In this document: positions 36,201 through 46,194 of the stretch, piece by piece | How positions within the stretch are numbered: the first letter of the stretch is position 1 | Layout of the letters: each line of letters starts with the position of its first letter | Source: Myxococcaceae bacterium | GTDB taxonomy: Bacteria > Myxococcota > Myxococcia > Myxococcales > Myxococcaceae | DNA: 64,000 bases | Direction of reading: 5' to 3' | Assembly: GCA_016793095.1 (NCBI GenBank) | Contig: JAEUJQ010000001.1 | Coordinates: 186,001-250,000, forward strand | Notes under the pieces: model-generated | Seen by the model: the letters and a program-made list of their open reading frames with translations, nothing else | Databases searched by the model: none | What the model was told of the DNA's origin: nothing | Translations under genes and position numbers: made by a program

Positions 36201-37807
36201 GAGTTGCAGGTGAAGTCGCAGGTCCCGCTGACGCAGGCCGCCGTCGCGTTCGCTGGCGGCGTGCAGGTCAGGCACGACGGCCCGCAGCTGGTGATCGAGT
36301 CGGCGACGCAGACGTTGTTGCAGTAGTTCGGCGTGGTGACGGAGGCGCAGCGCAGGCCGCAGTTCACCCCGTCGCAGGTCGTCGTGGTGCCGCTGCCCAT
36401 CGGGCCGTCGGGACAGGGGGCGCAGCGGGCGCCGCAGGTCGCGGTCGTGAAGTTCGACACGCACTGACCGTTGCACTCGTGGAAGCCGGTGTTGCACTGG
36501 ATGCCGCAGGCGACGCCGTTGCAGGTGGCCGTGCCGTTGACCGGCGTGGGGCAGGCCGTGCAGCTGCTACCGCACGACGTGAGCGCGGTGTCGGAGACGC
36601 ACTGGCTGCCGCACTGGTGGAAACCAGCGGCGCAGGTGTACTGGCACTGCCCGTTGACGCACTGCGGGTTCGTCGCGCCAGCCGGAGGCGTGCAGGTCTG
36701 GCAGGAAGCGCCGCACGAGGTGGCCGACTCCGCCAAGCACTGGTTCCCGCAGCGCGCGAAGCCCGGGTTGCACTGCCACGTGCAGGCGGGCGGCTGGCCG
36801 GCGCCCGGCGACATGCACTGCGCGACCGCGTTGGCGGGGATCACACACGGCTGGCAGCGGTTGCCACAGGTCGCGACGTCGAAGTCCGAGACGCAGTCGT
36901 TGCCGCACTGGTGGAAGCCCGGCGCGCACTGCAGGCTGCAGTCGTTGCCATCACAGACGGGCATCGCGTTCGGCGCGCCGGGACACGCGGTGCAGCGCGT
37001 GCCGCACGTCATCGCGTCGAAGTTCGAGACGCACTGGTTGCCACACAGGTGGTAGCCCGGCATGCAGCTGAAGGTGCAGGCGCCGTTCGTGCACGCGGGG
37101 ATCGAGTTGGGCACCGACGCGCAGTTGAGACAGCTCGGGCCGCACGCGGTGATGGTGTTCGCCGGCACGCAGCTCCCTCCGCAGAAGTTGGCGTTCGCCG
37201 GACACGTGCAGGTGTTCCGCATGGTGTCGCAGATCTGCCCGCCCGCGCAGTGGGTGTTGTTCTGGCAGCCGAAGACGCACGTGCTGCCGGAGCCGCAGTA
37301 GTAGTTCGGTGGACACGACCCCGGAGTCTGAGTGCACATCGTGGGCACGGCGCGGCAGGCGCTGTTGTCGCAGTACTGGCCCGGCCCGCAGCTGCGACCG
37401 CAGGCGCCGCAGTGCCCGAAGTCCGACCGCGTGTTCACGCACGCGCCGCTGCAGAGCGTGAGGCCAGCGGAGCAGGACACCATCCCGCCGCCGGTCCCTC
37501 CACCGACTCCGCCCCCGGTCACGCCTCCGCCCGTGCCCCCCGCGGCGCCTCCGCCCGTCGCCGCCCCCCCGCCAGCGCTGCCTGACGTGCACACATTGCT
37601 CTGGCACGTCTGGCCCGTGGCGCAGGTGCGGCAGTCGAGCCCGCCCGAGCCGCACGCCGCGATCGTCTGCCCGGACTGGCACTCCCCGTTCGCGTCGCAA
37701 CAGCCGGACGCACAGGTCGCTGCGCTGCACCGTCGCACGGGTGGCGTACACGAGAGGAACGCGCTGGAGAGCAGCAGGGCGACGACGACGACTCGAGAGG
37801 TGATCAC
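33257..37807 (-). CDS. Giant Cys-rich VCBS/FG-GAP lipoprotein with an SRCR domain (paralogue A)
   Basis: A 1516-residue predicted surface lipoprotein. GTG 37807 (GGAG 6 bases upstream) opens a signal peptide ending in AFLSC. Residues 20-90: a short Cys cluster and a Gly/Ala/Thr-rich linker. About 90-700: tandem Cys modules of roughly 42 residues, each like C-x2-C-x2-P-x-NA...CxxGFHxCGxQCVS. About 700-1500: FG-GAP/VCBS repeats with calcium-type DVNGDGRVDL loops, interrupted at about 1147-1256 by an SRCR domain with WGTVCDDNW, CRTLGF, SCTGSESSLFGC and HNCSHPEDVVLTC (six Cys). SRCR domains are typical of animal scavenger receptors and rare in bacteria. Likely role is adhesion or contact at the cell surface. 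A close paralogue follows at 38330. Confidence 0.9.
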   Translation of the reverse strand: MITSRVVVVALLLSSAFLSCTPPVRRCSAATCASGCCDANGECQSGQTIAACGSGGLDCRTCATGQTCQSNVCTSGSAGGGAATGGGAAGGTGGGVTGGGVGGGTGGGMVSCSAGLTLCSGACVNTRSDFGHCGACGRSCGPGQYCDNSACRAVPTMCTQTPGSCPPNYYCGSGSTCVFGCQNNTHCAGGQICDTMRNTCTCPANANFCGGSCVPANTITACGPSCLNCASVPNSIPACTNGACTFSCMPGYHLCGNQCVSNFDAMTCGTRCTACPGAPNAMPVCDGNDCSLQCAPGFHQCGNDCVSDFDVATCGNRCQPCVIPANAVAQCMSPGAGQPPACTWQCNPGFARCGNQCLAESATSCGASCQTCTPPAGATNPQCVNGQCQYTCAAGFHQCGSQCVSDTALTSCGSSCTACPTPVNGTATCNGVACGIQCNTGFHECNGQCVSNFTTATCGARCAPCPDGPMGSGTTTTCDGVNCGLRCASVTTPNYCNNVCVADSITSCGPSCLTCTPPANATAACVSGTCDFTCNSGFHRCGTQCVADNSPDGCGTLCTPCPAGPANSVRTCARSSPTAPFACGWDCAMGTNRCPMGGNQCVPADYVLGCGPTCAVCSSANPNERGICGMNGICSTGCVTQCGGTCVNVQTNGTHCGACNTACTGAERCSQGECRAFCASGVAFRTMLPVITANTSSSFPMVVVDVNGDGRVDLVSTESSVLYVRFGQASGGFSPSTSTSVSLSITPTFLVAGDLTGDGRPEIVAIGSSSTASVLRNSGAGVFSQFTVTANPIGVITPSSVTIGEFTGAAPGDVLFGFNTSTASQAAILFPGVAASSGSPVGAGTSANIGISLISNLRAVNVNGDAHSDVVATAATNAVYLFPGTGVIATPFNTGAAALAQLPSGETFTSGASAFPLEVGDVTGDGVADAVVASTVGGGTFQVRVYPLTAAAQFGTSVALALPTAARVISLGDVNADARLDVGVGATDLRLFLAQGGGLFSAPAAIGVAVTSTALQSLVLADLTQDGRADLTSQSGSTIVTVPNEAGTFPALQGMSVPNADRVVTGDLNGDGIGDAVVTPSPGATMNAEVFFGTAAGSFTAGPTFPVRSDRIAIARLNGDSAFDLVTIGLAADAGVIDAGVFPPGNPNVRLADSSSTGSSITGRLEVFNGTTWGTVCDDNWEPPSTTSTNNGSVACRTLGFNPIGAIVAQYPSPLPGTLPIVMDNVSCTGSESSLFGCSYITSHNCSHPEDVVLTCSTVGSVGLLPTVIEVRLGSTSGTFAAPLQLATPTPATLVATGDLDADGNVDVLASTNATLHWFRNLGSGAFSTEQPIGPVGASSLVVADVNNDGRPDVLAVSLSFTTLTPYINVGGGFVAGTTVSLSGATGTNVVAADLNNDSKIDFVIGGRLYRGDGSGGFGFQASLPALPARTVLADLDNDSAPDLSAGGSGSSVLSVLRGDTLAASNFTTSALNFSAGAPIADVASIRLNTDAQRDLVVLQGVPGARFLVALPGVCR

Positions 37808-38329
37808 AGGCGCTCCGGGGGACGACACGGCCAACCGATGCAGTGCCACCAAAGTGGCGCGCGACGCAAGCCCCGACGGCGCAGATGAGCCCGACGCACG
37901 AGGCGGCCTGCGCCGCTGTACGCCCGGCTCGGCGCTGCGCGCGCTGACGAGAGGCGTCAGCTCTGCCTCGGCCAGCGAGCTCGCCTGTGGGCCGCGGGAG
38001 CCGTCGCCGCAGCTCGCGATGAGCCGGACACGCTCGCGCCCGACTACGAGAGCTGGCCGCGCTTCATCCCCAGCGAGGTGAACTCGCCCGAGACCATTGA
38101 GCTGAACGCCGGCGTGCCTGTACGCGACGGGGACGAACGCGGCATCTGCGTCACGGAGCACAGCCACGGCTCCACCGAGCTGCCGCTCGACGCTCCACGA
38201 GCCCCAGTGCACGCCGAAGCCCAACACACCTCACAGTGAGCAGCTCGAAGACGAGCGCCCAGCCCGGGTCGGACCCGGAGCGCCCTCGACCGCTCGAGCG
38301 TCAGCGTGGCCTGGCGACCAGCGACGGGG
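37808..38329. other. Spacer between the two giant lipoprotein genes
   Basis: No confident gene. The promoter of paralogue A should lie near 37808-37900. On the plus strand a stretch open from 37889 to 38239, with G/C-rich third positions, ends in a plausible peptide (DYESWPRFIPSEVNSPETI and GICVTEHSHGSTELP) but lacks a credible start. It may be the remnant of a lost gene. Nothing else was recognised. Confidence 0.4.
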
Positions 38330-41300
38330 TCAGCGGCAGACTCCCGGCGCGGCGACCACCGCCCGGCTCCCCTGCGGACCCACGAGGACCACCAGATCGC
38401 GCTGCGCGTCCGTGTTGAAGCGGGCGAGCGCGACGTCCTCAACCACCGAGCCAGGCGAGTAGGCGCTCGGCGTCGCCGCGAAGCCGAACGCCGTCGAGGA
38501 GGTGCCGGAGAGCACCGACAACACCGAGCTGGCGCTGCCGGCGCCGATGAGATCGAGCGACCCGCTGTTGTCGAGATCGGCCAGGACCTGCCGCGGCGGC
38601 TGCGTGGGCATCGTCGAGGTCTGCTGAGTGAAGCCCCCTGCCCCGTTGCCGGCGTAGACGAACCGCCCGAACACGAGATCCGGCTTTCCGTCATAGGTGA
38701 CGTCGCCGGCCAGCACGCTGAAGTTGGTCGAGATGCTGGGCGAGATCGCGGTGCCAGCGAGGAAGCCCGCGTTGCCTGGCAGCCCCACGTTCAGCCAGGG
38801 TTCGAGCCGGTTGAAGCTGGCGCTGGCGACCACGATGTCACGCCGGCCGTCGAGGTTGAGATCGGAGAGCGCCAGGCTCGACACCGACGTCGTCGTCAGG
38901 AGCGGCTGCGCGGGCGCGAACATGTTCGAGCCCAGGTTCACCAGCACCTCGACGCCCAGGTTCGAGCCGACCACGATGTCGTTCCGGGTGTCGTTCGACA
39001 CCTCGCCAATCGCGAGGAACGTCGGCGCGGCCCGCACGGGAAGCTGCAGCGGCGCGCTCAGCGTGTTGCCCATGGCGCCGAAGCGCACCTCGACGACGAA
39101 GCCCGTCCCGCCGTCCACCGCGCCAAGGCCTGCGGTCACCAGATCTTCGCGCGTATCGCCGTTGAGCTCACCGATGGCCCCACGATCACCGCGAGTGGTG
39201 AACGACGGCCCCGTGGTGAAGGCGCCCGTTCCCGAGCCGTAGAGCACCTGGGTGGTGCTGTCCTGCGAGACGGCGCCGGTCACCAGACACTCGATGCCGA
39301 GGTCGCTCACGTTGGTGCAGGTCGAGGCGTAGTGCGTACAGGTCTGCCAGGAGGAGTACGAGCTAGAGGCGCAGTAGAAGCCGCTGATGCCGGGCGGCGT
39401 CGAGGGGCTCGGCGTGGTGTAGGACGTGACGGCCGAGCTCAAGCCCAGCGAGCGGCACAGCACCGGGATCTCGTAGCTGATCGACAGCCCCGAGTTGCAC
39501 ACCGTGCCCCAGGCCCCGTTGTAGAAGACCTCGACGCGGCCCCGCACGCTGTTGGTGGTGTACAGCGTGTCCACCAGGCGGATGTTGGTGCCCATCACCG
39601 GCCCCGACATCGAGGGCGAGTTCGCCGCCACGTCGGTGAAGCCGTCGCCGTTCAGGTCACCGGCCGTGATGCGGGTGGCGTTCGGCACGCTGGCGCCCTG
39701 CACGCCTGCGAAGCCGCCCGTGCCGTTGTTGACCGCCGTGACGATGGTGTTGCCCGAGGGCGCGAAGATCTCCGGGCGCGCGTCACCGGTGACGTCCGCC
39801 ACGGCGAGCGAGTTGAAGAAGGTGGCTCCGAAGCTGATGGCGAGCACCTGGGGCATCGCGAAGCCGCCGACCTGGCTCGGGAACACGCGCACGTCGGTCG
39901 TGCCCGCCACCACGTCACGCCGCCCATCTCCGTTGACGTCTGCCGCGACGAGCGCGCGGCTCACGGAGGGCAGCGCCAGCAGGCTCGACGCTCCGAAGGC
40001 GGGGGCTGACGTGAGCGGGAAGACCCGCACGCCGAAGGTGGAACCACCAGCCACGACGGGCACCACCACGTCCGGAACCCCGTCGGCGGTGACGTCGGCC
40101 ACGTCCATCATGAACGACGATCCCGCGGTCCCCGAGGTGAAGCTCTCGCCCGTGCCGAGCTGCGCGAGCACGGCCATCGGCGCGTTGAACGGAGCCGACG
40201 CGCTGCCGGTGCCCGGGTACACATAGACGGCGTTCGACGCGGCCGTCGCGATGAGATCCGTGAAGCCATCGGCGTTCACCAGCGCCGCCCGGACATTCGA
40301 GATCGTGCCGATGCCCAGCCCGGCCGAGCCGGTGACGGTGATCGGGTTGGTGGTCAGCCCATTGCCCGAGAAGAGCGCCGCCGACTGGGCCGCGAGCGAG
40401 GTGTTGAAGCTGAAGACGACGTCAGCCGGGCCGGCGCCGGTGAACTCTCCGATGGTGGCCGAGGTGGGCACCAGCGACGCCCCGTAGGCCAGCGACGAGG
40501 GGATGATGCTGGAGCGGGTGAAGGACCCCGCGCCGAGGTTGCGCAGCACGTCCACGTTGGTGGTGGTGCTCAACACGAGGAGCTCGGGCAACCCGTCTCC
40601 GGTGAGATCGCCCGCGACCAGCTGGGCGGGGTTGTAGTTGAGGGCGGTCTGCACCGCCGTCGTGGAGAACGTGCCTGACGGGCCGGTGCCCGCCGCGTTG
40701 GCGAGGCCCAGGCGGACGTAGAGCGTGTAGTTCTCTGCCACCACCAGATCGTTTCGGCCGTCACCGTTCACGTCGAGCACCAGGAAGGGGAAGGCGCTGG
40801 TCGTGGTGGTGACCGACGGCAGCATCGACGACAGGCCGACGCCCGAGGCGCAGAACGCCCGGCACTGGCCCTCGGAGCAGCGATCGTTCCCGGTGCAGGC
40901 CGTGTTGCAGGCGCCGCAGTGGGCGGCGCTCGTCTGCGCGTTCACGCAGGCGCCCGCGCACTGGGTGATGCAGCCGGTCGTGCAGATGCCGTTGGTGCCA
41001 CACACGCCACGCTCGAGCGCGACCGCCGACGAGCAGACCGCGCACGTCGGCCCGCAGGCGAGCGTGAGATCGGCCGGCACGCACTGCTGCACGGAGTTGA
41101 TCGTGCAGCGGTTGGTCCCGGGGCCGCAGTCCCACCCACACGCGAAGGGGGCCGTCGGCGTGGAGCGCGTGCAGGTCGTCGTGGTGTTGGGAGGACCCGC
41201 CGGACACGCCGAGCAGCTGGTGCCGCAGCTCGACGGGCTGTTGTCGGGCAGGCACTGCGTCCCGCACCGGTGGTAGCCCGACTGGCAGGTGAAGTCGCAG

Positions 41301-42895
41301 GTGCCGCTCACGCACGTGGCGGTCGCGTTCGCTGGCGCGGTGCAGGTGAGGCATGACGGGCCGCAGCTCGTGATGGAGTCGGCCACGCAGACGTTGTTGC
41401 AGTAGTTCGGCGTGGTGACGGAGCCGCAGCGCAGGCCGCAGTTCGTCCCGTCACACGTCACCGTCGTACCGCTGCCCACGGGGCCGTCCGGACAGGGGGC
41501 GCAGCGGCTGCCGCACGTGTTGGTGTTGAAGTTCGAGACGCACTGGCCATTGCATTCGTGGAACCCGACGTTGCACTGCACGCCGCAGCTGGTGCCGTCG
41601 CAGGTCGCGGTGCCGTTCGCGGGGGTGGGGCATGGCGAGCAGCTCATGCCGCAGGTCGCGGGCGACAGGTTCGTCACGCACGCGTTGTTGCACGTGTGGA
41701 ACCCCATCGCGCAGGTGTACTGGCACTGGCCGTTCACGCACTGTGGGTTGGTGGCGCCGGCGGGCGGGGTGCAGGTCTGGCAGGTCGCGCCGCAGGCGGT
41801 GGCCGACTCCGTCACGCACTGGCTGCCACAGCGCACGAAGCCGGGGTTGCACTGGAACGTGCACGCGGGAGGCTGCCCACCCCCTGGCGACATGCACTGG
41901 GCGACGCCGTTGGCCGGAGCCTGGCAGGGCTGGCACGCGTTGCCGCACGTCGCGACGTCGAAGTTCGACACGCAGTCCTGGCCGCACTTGTGGAAGCCCG
42001 CCGCGCAGACGAAGTCACACACGTTGCCGTCGCAGGTGGAGGTCGCGTTGGGGGGAATGACGCAGGCCTGGCAGCTCGTGCCGCACGTGAGGACGTCGAA
42101 GTTCGACACGCACCGGTTGCCACAGCGGTGGTAGCCAGCCGCGCAGGTGAAGCCGCAGACGCCCTGGGAGCACGTCCCGACGCCGTTGGCCACGCTGCAG
42201 TCCAGGCACGAGGCGCCGCACGCGGTCGGGGTGCTCTCGGGCACGCACGAGCTGCCACACAGGTTCGTGCCCGTCGGGCACTCGCAGCGCTTCGTGTTCA
42301 TCTCGCACACGCGGCCGCCCCGGCAGTCTGCGTTGTCACGGCAGCCGAACACGCACATGCTGTTGGAGGGGTCGCAGTAGTAGTTCGTCGGGCACGGTTG
42401 CGCCGGGCCACATGACGCCGGCACCGCCGCGCACTGGCCGTTGCTGCAGTACTGGTTGATGCCGCAGCTCCGCCCGCAAGCGCCGCAGTTGTCGAAGTCG
42501 CTCTGGGTCGCGACGCACCTCAACCCGCACGCCGTGAAGCCCGAGGAGCAGCTCGTCATGCCTCCCGCCGCGCCGCCTCCCGTCGCCCCACCCGCGGTCC
42601 CGCCTCCGCTCGCCCCACCCGCCACGCCGCCGCCCGTGGCGCTCCCGCCGCCGGTGGTGTTCGCCGTGCTGCACTGACCGCTGTTGCAGGTCTGGTTCGT
42701 GCTGCACACGCGGCACTCGTTGCCCTGCGAGCCGCACGCGGTGATCGTCAGGCCTGACTGGCACTGTCCGTTCGCGTCACAGCAGCCCGGACACGACGAC
42801 GAGCTGCACGGCCGCACGGGCGGAGTGCACGCCGTCACTGCCATCGTTGAAACGGCTCCTGCGCCCAGCAGCACCAGCACCTTGATGACGTTCAC
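38330..42895 (-). CDS. Giant Cys-rich VCBS/FG-GAP lipoprotein with an SRCR domain (paralogue B)
   Basis: A 1521-residue paralogue of the protein at 33257, with the same order: signal peptide with lipobox VTAC, Cys cluster, Gly/Ala/Thr-rich linker, tandem 42-residue Cys modules, and VCBS/FG-GAP repeats (VLDVNGDGRNDLV, AGDLTGDGLPELL). A more diverged SRCR-like domain lies at about 1102-1205 (FYNGAWGTVCNSG, LCRSLGL, six Cys). GTG 42895 has AGGGAG 8 bases upstream. Long stretches of the Cys-module DNA are nearly identical to paralogue A, for example around 36300 and 41390, indicating recent duplication or gene conversion. The VCBS parts are more diverged. Both end in APGVCR/LPGVCR. Confidence 0.9.
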   Translation of the reverse strand: MNVIKVLVLLGAGAVSTMAVTACTPPVRPCSSSSCPGCCDANGQCQSGLTITACGSQGNECRVCSTNQTCNSGQCSTANTTGGGSATGGGVAGGASGGGTAGGATGGGAAGGMTSCSSGFTACGLRCVATQSDFDNCGACGRSCGINQYCSNGQCAAVPASCGPAQPCPTNYYCDPSNSMCVFGCRDNADCRGGRVCEMNTKRCECPTGTNLCGSSCVPESTPTACGASCLDCSVANGVGTCSQGVCGFTCAAGYHRCGNRCVSNFDVLTCGTSCQACVIPPNATSTCDGNVCDFVCAAGFHKCGQDCVSNFDVATCGNACQPCQAPANGVAQCMSPGGGQPPACTFQCNPGFVRCGSQCVTESATACGATCQTCTPPAGATNPQCVNGQCQYTCAMGFHTCNNACVTNLSPATCGMSCSPCPTPANGTATCDGTSCGVQCNVGFHECNGQCVSNFNTNTCGSRCAPCPDGPVGSGTTVTCDGTNCGLRCGSVTTPNYCNNVCVADSITSCGPSCLTCTAPANATATCVSGTCDFTCQSGYHRCGTQCLPDNSPSSCGTSCSACPAGPPNTTTTCTRSTPTAPFACGWDCGPGTNRCTINSVQQCVPADLTLACGPTCAVCSSAVALERGVCGTNGICTTGCITQCAGACVNAQTSAAHCGACNTACTGNDRCSEGQCRAFCASGVGLSSMLPSVTTTTSAFPFLVLDVNGDGRNDLVVAENYTLYVRLGLANAAGTGPSGTFSTTAVQTALNYNPAQLVAGDLTGDGLPELLVLSTTTNVDVLRNLGAGSFTRSSIIPSSLAYGASLVPTSATIGEFTGAGPADVVFSFNTSLAAQSAALFSGNGLTTNPITVTGSAGLGIGTISNVRAALVNADGFTDLIATAASNAVYVYPGTGSASAPFNAPMAVLAQLGTGESFTSGTAGSSFMMDVADVTADGVPDVVVPVVAGGSTFGVRVFPLTSAPAFGASSLLALPSVSRALVAADVNGDGRRDVVAGTTDVRVFPSQVGGFAMPQVLAISFGATFFNSLAVADVTGDARPEIFAPSGNTIVTAVNNGTGGFAGVQGASVPNATRITAGDLNGDGFTDVAANSPSMSGPVMGTNIRLVDTLYTTNSVRGRVEVFYNGAWGTVCNSGLSISYEIPVLCRSLGLSSAVTSYTTPSPSTPPGISGFYCASSSYSSWQTCTHYASTCTNVSDLGIECLVTGAVSQDSTTQVLYGSGTGAFTTGPSFTTRGDRGAIGELNGDTREDLVTAGLGAVDGGTGFVVEVRFGAMGNTLSAPLQLPVRAAPTFLAIGEVSNDTRNDIVVGSNLGVEVLVNLGSNMFAPAQPLLTTTSVSSLALSDLNLDGRRDIVVASASFNRLEPWLNVGLPGNAGFLAGTAISPSISTNFSVLAGDVTYDGKPDLVFGRFVYAGNGAGGFTQQTSTMPTQPPRQVLADLDNSGSLDLIGAGSASSVLSVLSGTSSTAFGFAATPSAYSPGSVVEDVALARFNTDAQRDLVVLVGPQGSRAVVAAPGVCR

Positions 42896-43006
42896 GAGTC
42901 GGACTCCCTGTAGGCCCTGAGCCCACAAACACCTGAAACTGCGCCAAACCGCAAGAGGCCCCGAGGGACGAGGAAGTCTCTCGTTTATTCAAAGGCTTGT
43001 GCCGAC

Positions 43007-44256
<1,250 letters not shown>

Positions 44257-44260
<4 letters not shown>

Positions 44261-45486
44261 TCCTGCCTGAGCGCTTCCACGGGGTCGAGGTTGGCCGCGC
44301 GCGCCGCCGGCCAGATGCCGAAGAGCAGCCCGACGAGCGCCGCGAACAGCACGCCGAAGACGACGGTGAGCGGCTTCACGGTGGCCGCGAGCGGCGTCAC
44401 CAGGCTGACGAGCTTCGCGCCCCCGAGGCCGACGACGGTGCCGAGCGCGCCGCCCACCGCCGACACCACCATCGCCTCGAGCATGAACTGCACGATGATG
44501 GTCCGCTTCCGCGCGCCCAGGGCCCGGCGCACGCCGATCTCACGCGTCCGCTCGCGCACCGAGACGAGCATGATGTTCATGATCCCGATGCCGCCCACGA
44601 GCAGCGTGATGAAGCCGATGCCGAGCGCCACGCCGTAGAGCGCGCCGGTGAGCTGCTGGTACGTGCTGGCGAGCTGCTCGGGACGGTTGATCGCGAAGTC
44701 GTCGGGCTTGTCGGGCGGCGTCTTCCGCACCCGGCGCAAGATGCCGACGAGCTCGTCCTCGAGGGCGTCGAGCTGCTCGGGGTTCTTCACCATGACGCCG
44801 ATGGTGAAGCTGCGCCGACCCGCGAAGAAGCTCGTGAAGGTGCCGAGGGGGATCACCACCCGCAGGTCCTGGGAGCTGTCGAGCAGCTTGCCCTTGCGCG
44901 CCAGCGTGCCCACGACGGTGAAGGGCTTCTTGCCCACGCGAATCGTGTGGCCGATCGGGTTGGTGCCCTCGGGGAAGAGCGTGTCGGCCACGTCGGCGCC
45001 CAGCACCGCCACCAGCCGCCGGTTGTCGTCGTCGGGCTGCGAGAAGAAGCGGCCGAGGGCGACCTCGAAGCCGTTGACCTTCGGCCAGTCCTCCGCCGCG
45101 CCCGAGACGACCACCTGTGACAGCTCCGAGCCCAGGAAGGCCACGTCGGCGCTGTCGTCCACCATGGGGATGACGGTCTCGCAGAGCACGCACTGGGCGC
45201 GCACGGCCTCGATCTGCGCCAGCGTGATGTTCTTCCGGTTGCGGAACTCCCACCAGTTGCCGAGCTGCACCCACGGCTGCCTGGAGACGAAGACCGAGCT
45301 CGAGCCCAGGGTCGCCAGCTGCTTCTCGAAGGACGAGTCGAGCCCCTGGGTGATGCCGAGGATCGCCAGGAGCGTCGCCACGCCGATGCCGATGCCCAGC
45401 GTCGTGAGCAGCGTGCGCAGGCGGTGCACCGCGAGCGATCTGACGGCGATCGCGGCGCCCTCGACGAGATCGACGCGCAGGCTCAC
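44257..45486 (-). CDS. MacB-type ABC transporter permease (first permease)
   Basis: A 409-residue permease with the same layout as its downstream neighbour: N-terminal helix near [20 protein letters not shown], a periplasmic domain, three C-terminal helices ([20 protein letters not shown]), [15 protein letters not shown] and the ending [10 protein letters not shown]. The periplasmic domain includes CVLC (two Cys three apart), which the other permease lacks. GTG 45486 overlaps the ATPase stop by 4 bases. The open frame extends through the ATPase gene but that part is not translated in this frame. With the second permease it could form a heterodimer. Confidence 0.93.
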
Positions 45487-46190
45487 GGGCGCGCTCCGGC
45501 GTAGGCGACCTCGGCCCCCGGGCCGTCGGCGACGATCCTTCCGTCCGAGAGCCGCACCGCGCGCGGACAACGCGCCGCCAGCTTCGGCTCGTGGGTGACG
45601 AGGACGATGGTGTGGCCCTGCTGGTGCAGCTCTTCGAAGAGCCTGACGATCTCCTCGCCGGTCGCGCTGTCGAGGTTGCCCGTGGGCTCGTCGGCGAGGA
45701 GCAACGACGGCTGGGCCGCGAGCGCCCGGGCGATGGCGACGCGCTGCCGTTGCCCGCCGGAGAGCTCGGTGGGCTTGTGGTGCATGCGTGGCGTGAGCTT
45801 CACCTTCTCGAGCGCCTCCTTCGCCAGGGCGCGCCGCGTCTTCGCCCGTTCGCCGCGGTACACCAACGGCAGCTCGACGTTCGCGAGGGCTGTCTCCCGC
45901 GGCAGCAGCTGGAAGTTCTGGAAGATGAAGCCGATCTCGCGGTTGCGGATGTCGGCGAGCGCGTCGTCGGACAGGCGCGCGACGTCCTTGCCGTTGAGCC
46001 GGTAGGCGCCGCGCGTGGGCGTGTCGAGGCAGCCGATCACGTTCATCAACGTGGACTTGCCCGAGCCAGACTGACCGATGATCGCCACCCACTCGCCCTT
46101 CGCGATCGACATCGACACGCCATCGAGGGCGTGCACCACCTCGCCGCCGACGACGTACTCCCGCGCGATGTCGGTCAGCTCGATCAGCAT
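45483..46190 (-). CDS. MacB/LolD-type ABC transporter ATP-binding protein
   Basis: A 235-residue ATPase powering the two permeases. Walker [10 protein letters not shown] (about 39-47), Q-loop [10 protein letters not shown], signature [15 protein letters not shown], Walker [17 protein letters not shown] and H-loop VTHEP. The [17 protein letters not shown] opening and DEPTGNLD are typical of the MacB/LolD subfamily, which drives mechanotransmission without moving substrate through the membrane. It follows the adaptor gene by 4 bases and overlaps the first permease by 4. Confidence 0.97.
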   Translation of the reverse strand: MLIELTDIAREYVVGGEVVHALDGVSMSIAKGEWVAIIGQSGSGKSTLMNVIGCLDTPTRGAYRLNGKDVARLSDDALADIRNREIGFIFQNFQLLPRETALANVELPLVYRGERAKTRRALAKEALEKVKLTPRMHHKPTELSGGQRQRVAIARALAAQPSLLLADEPTGNLDSATGEEIVRLFEELHQQGHTIVLVTHEPKLAARCPRAVRLSDGRIVADGPGAEVAYAGARP

Positions 46191-46194
46191 GCGA

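Noticed and set aside
33857-37585. A 1242-codon plus-strand frame opposite the giant lipoprotein A
   Set aside because: Antisense shadow of repetitive GC-rich coding DNA, rich in Arg, Ala and His with no domain.
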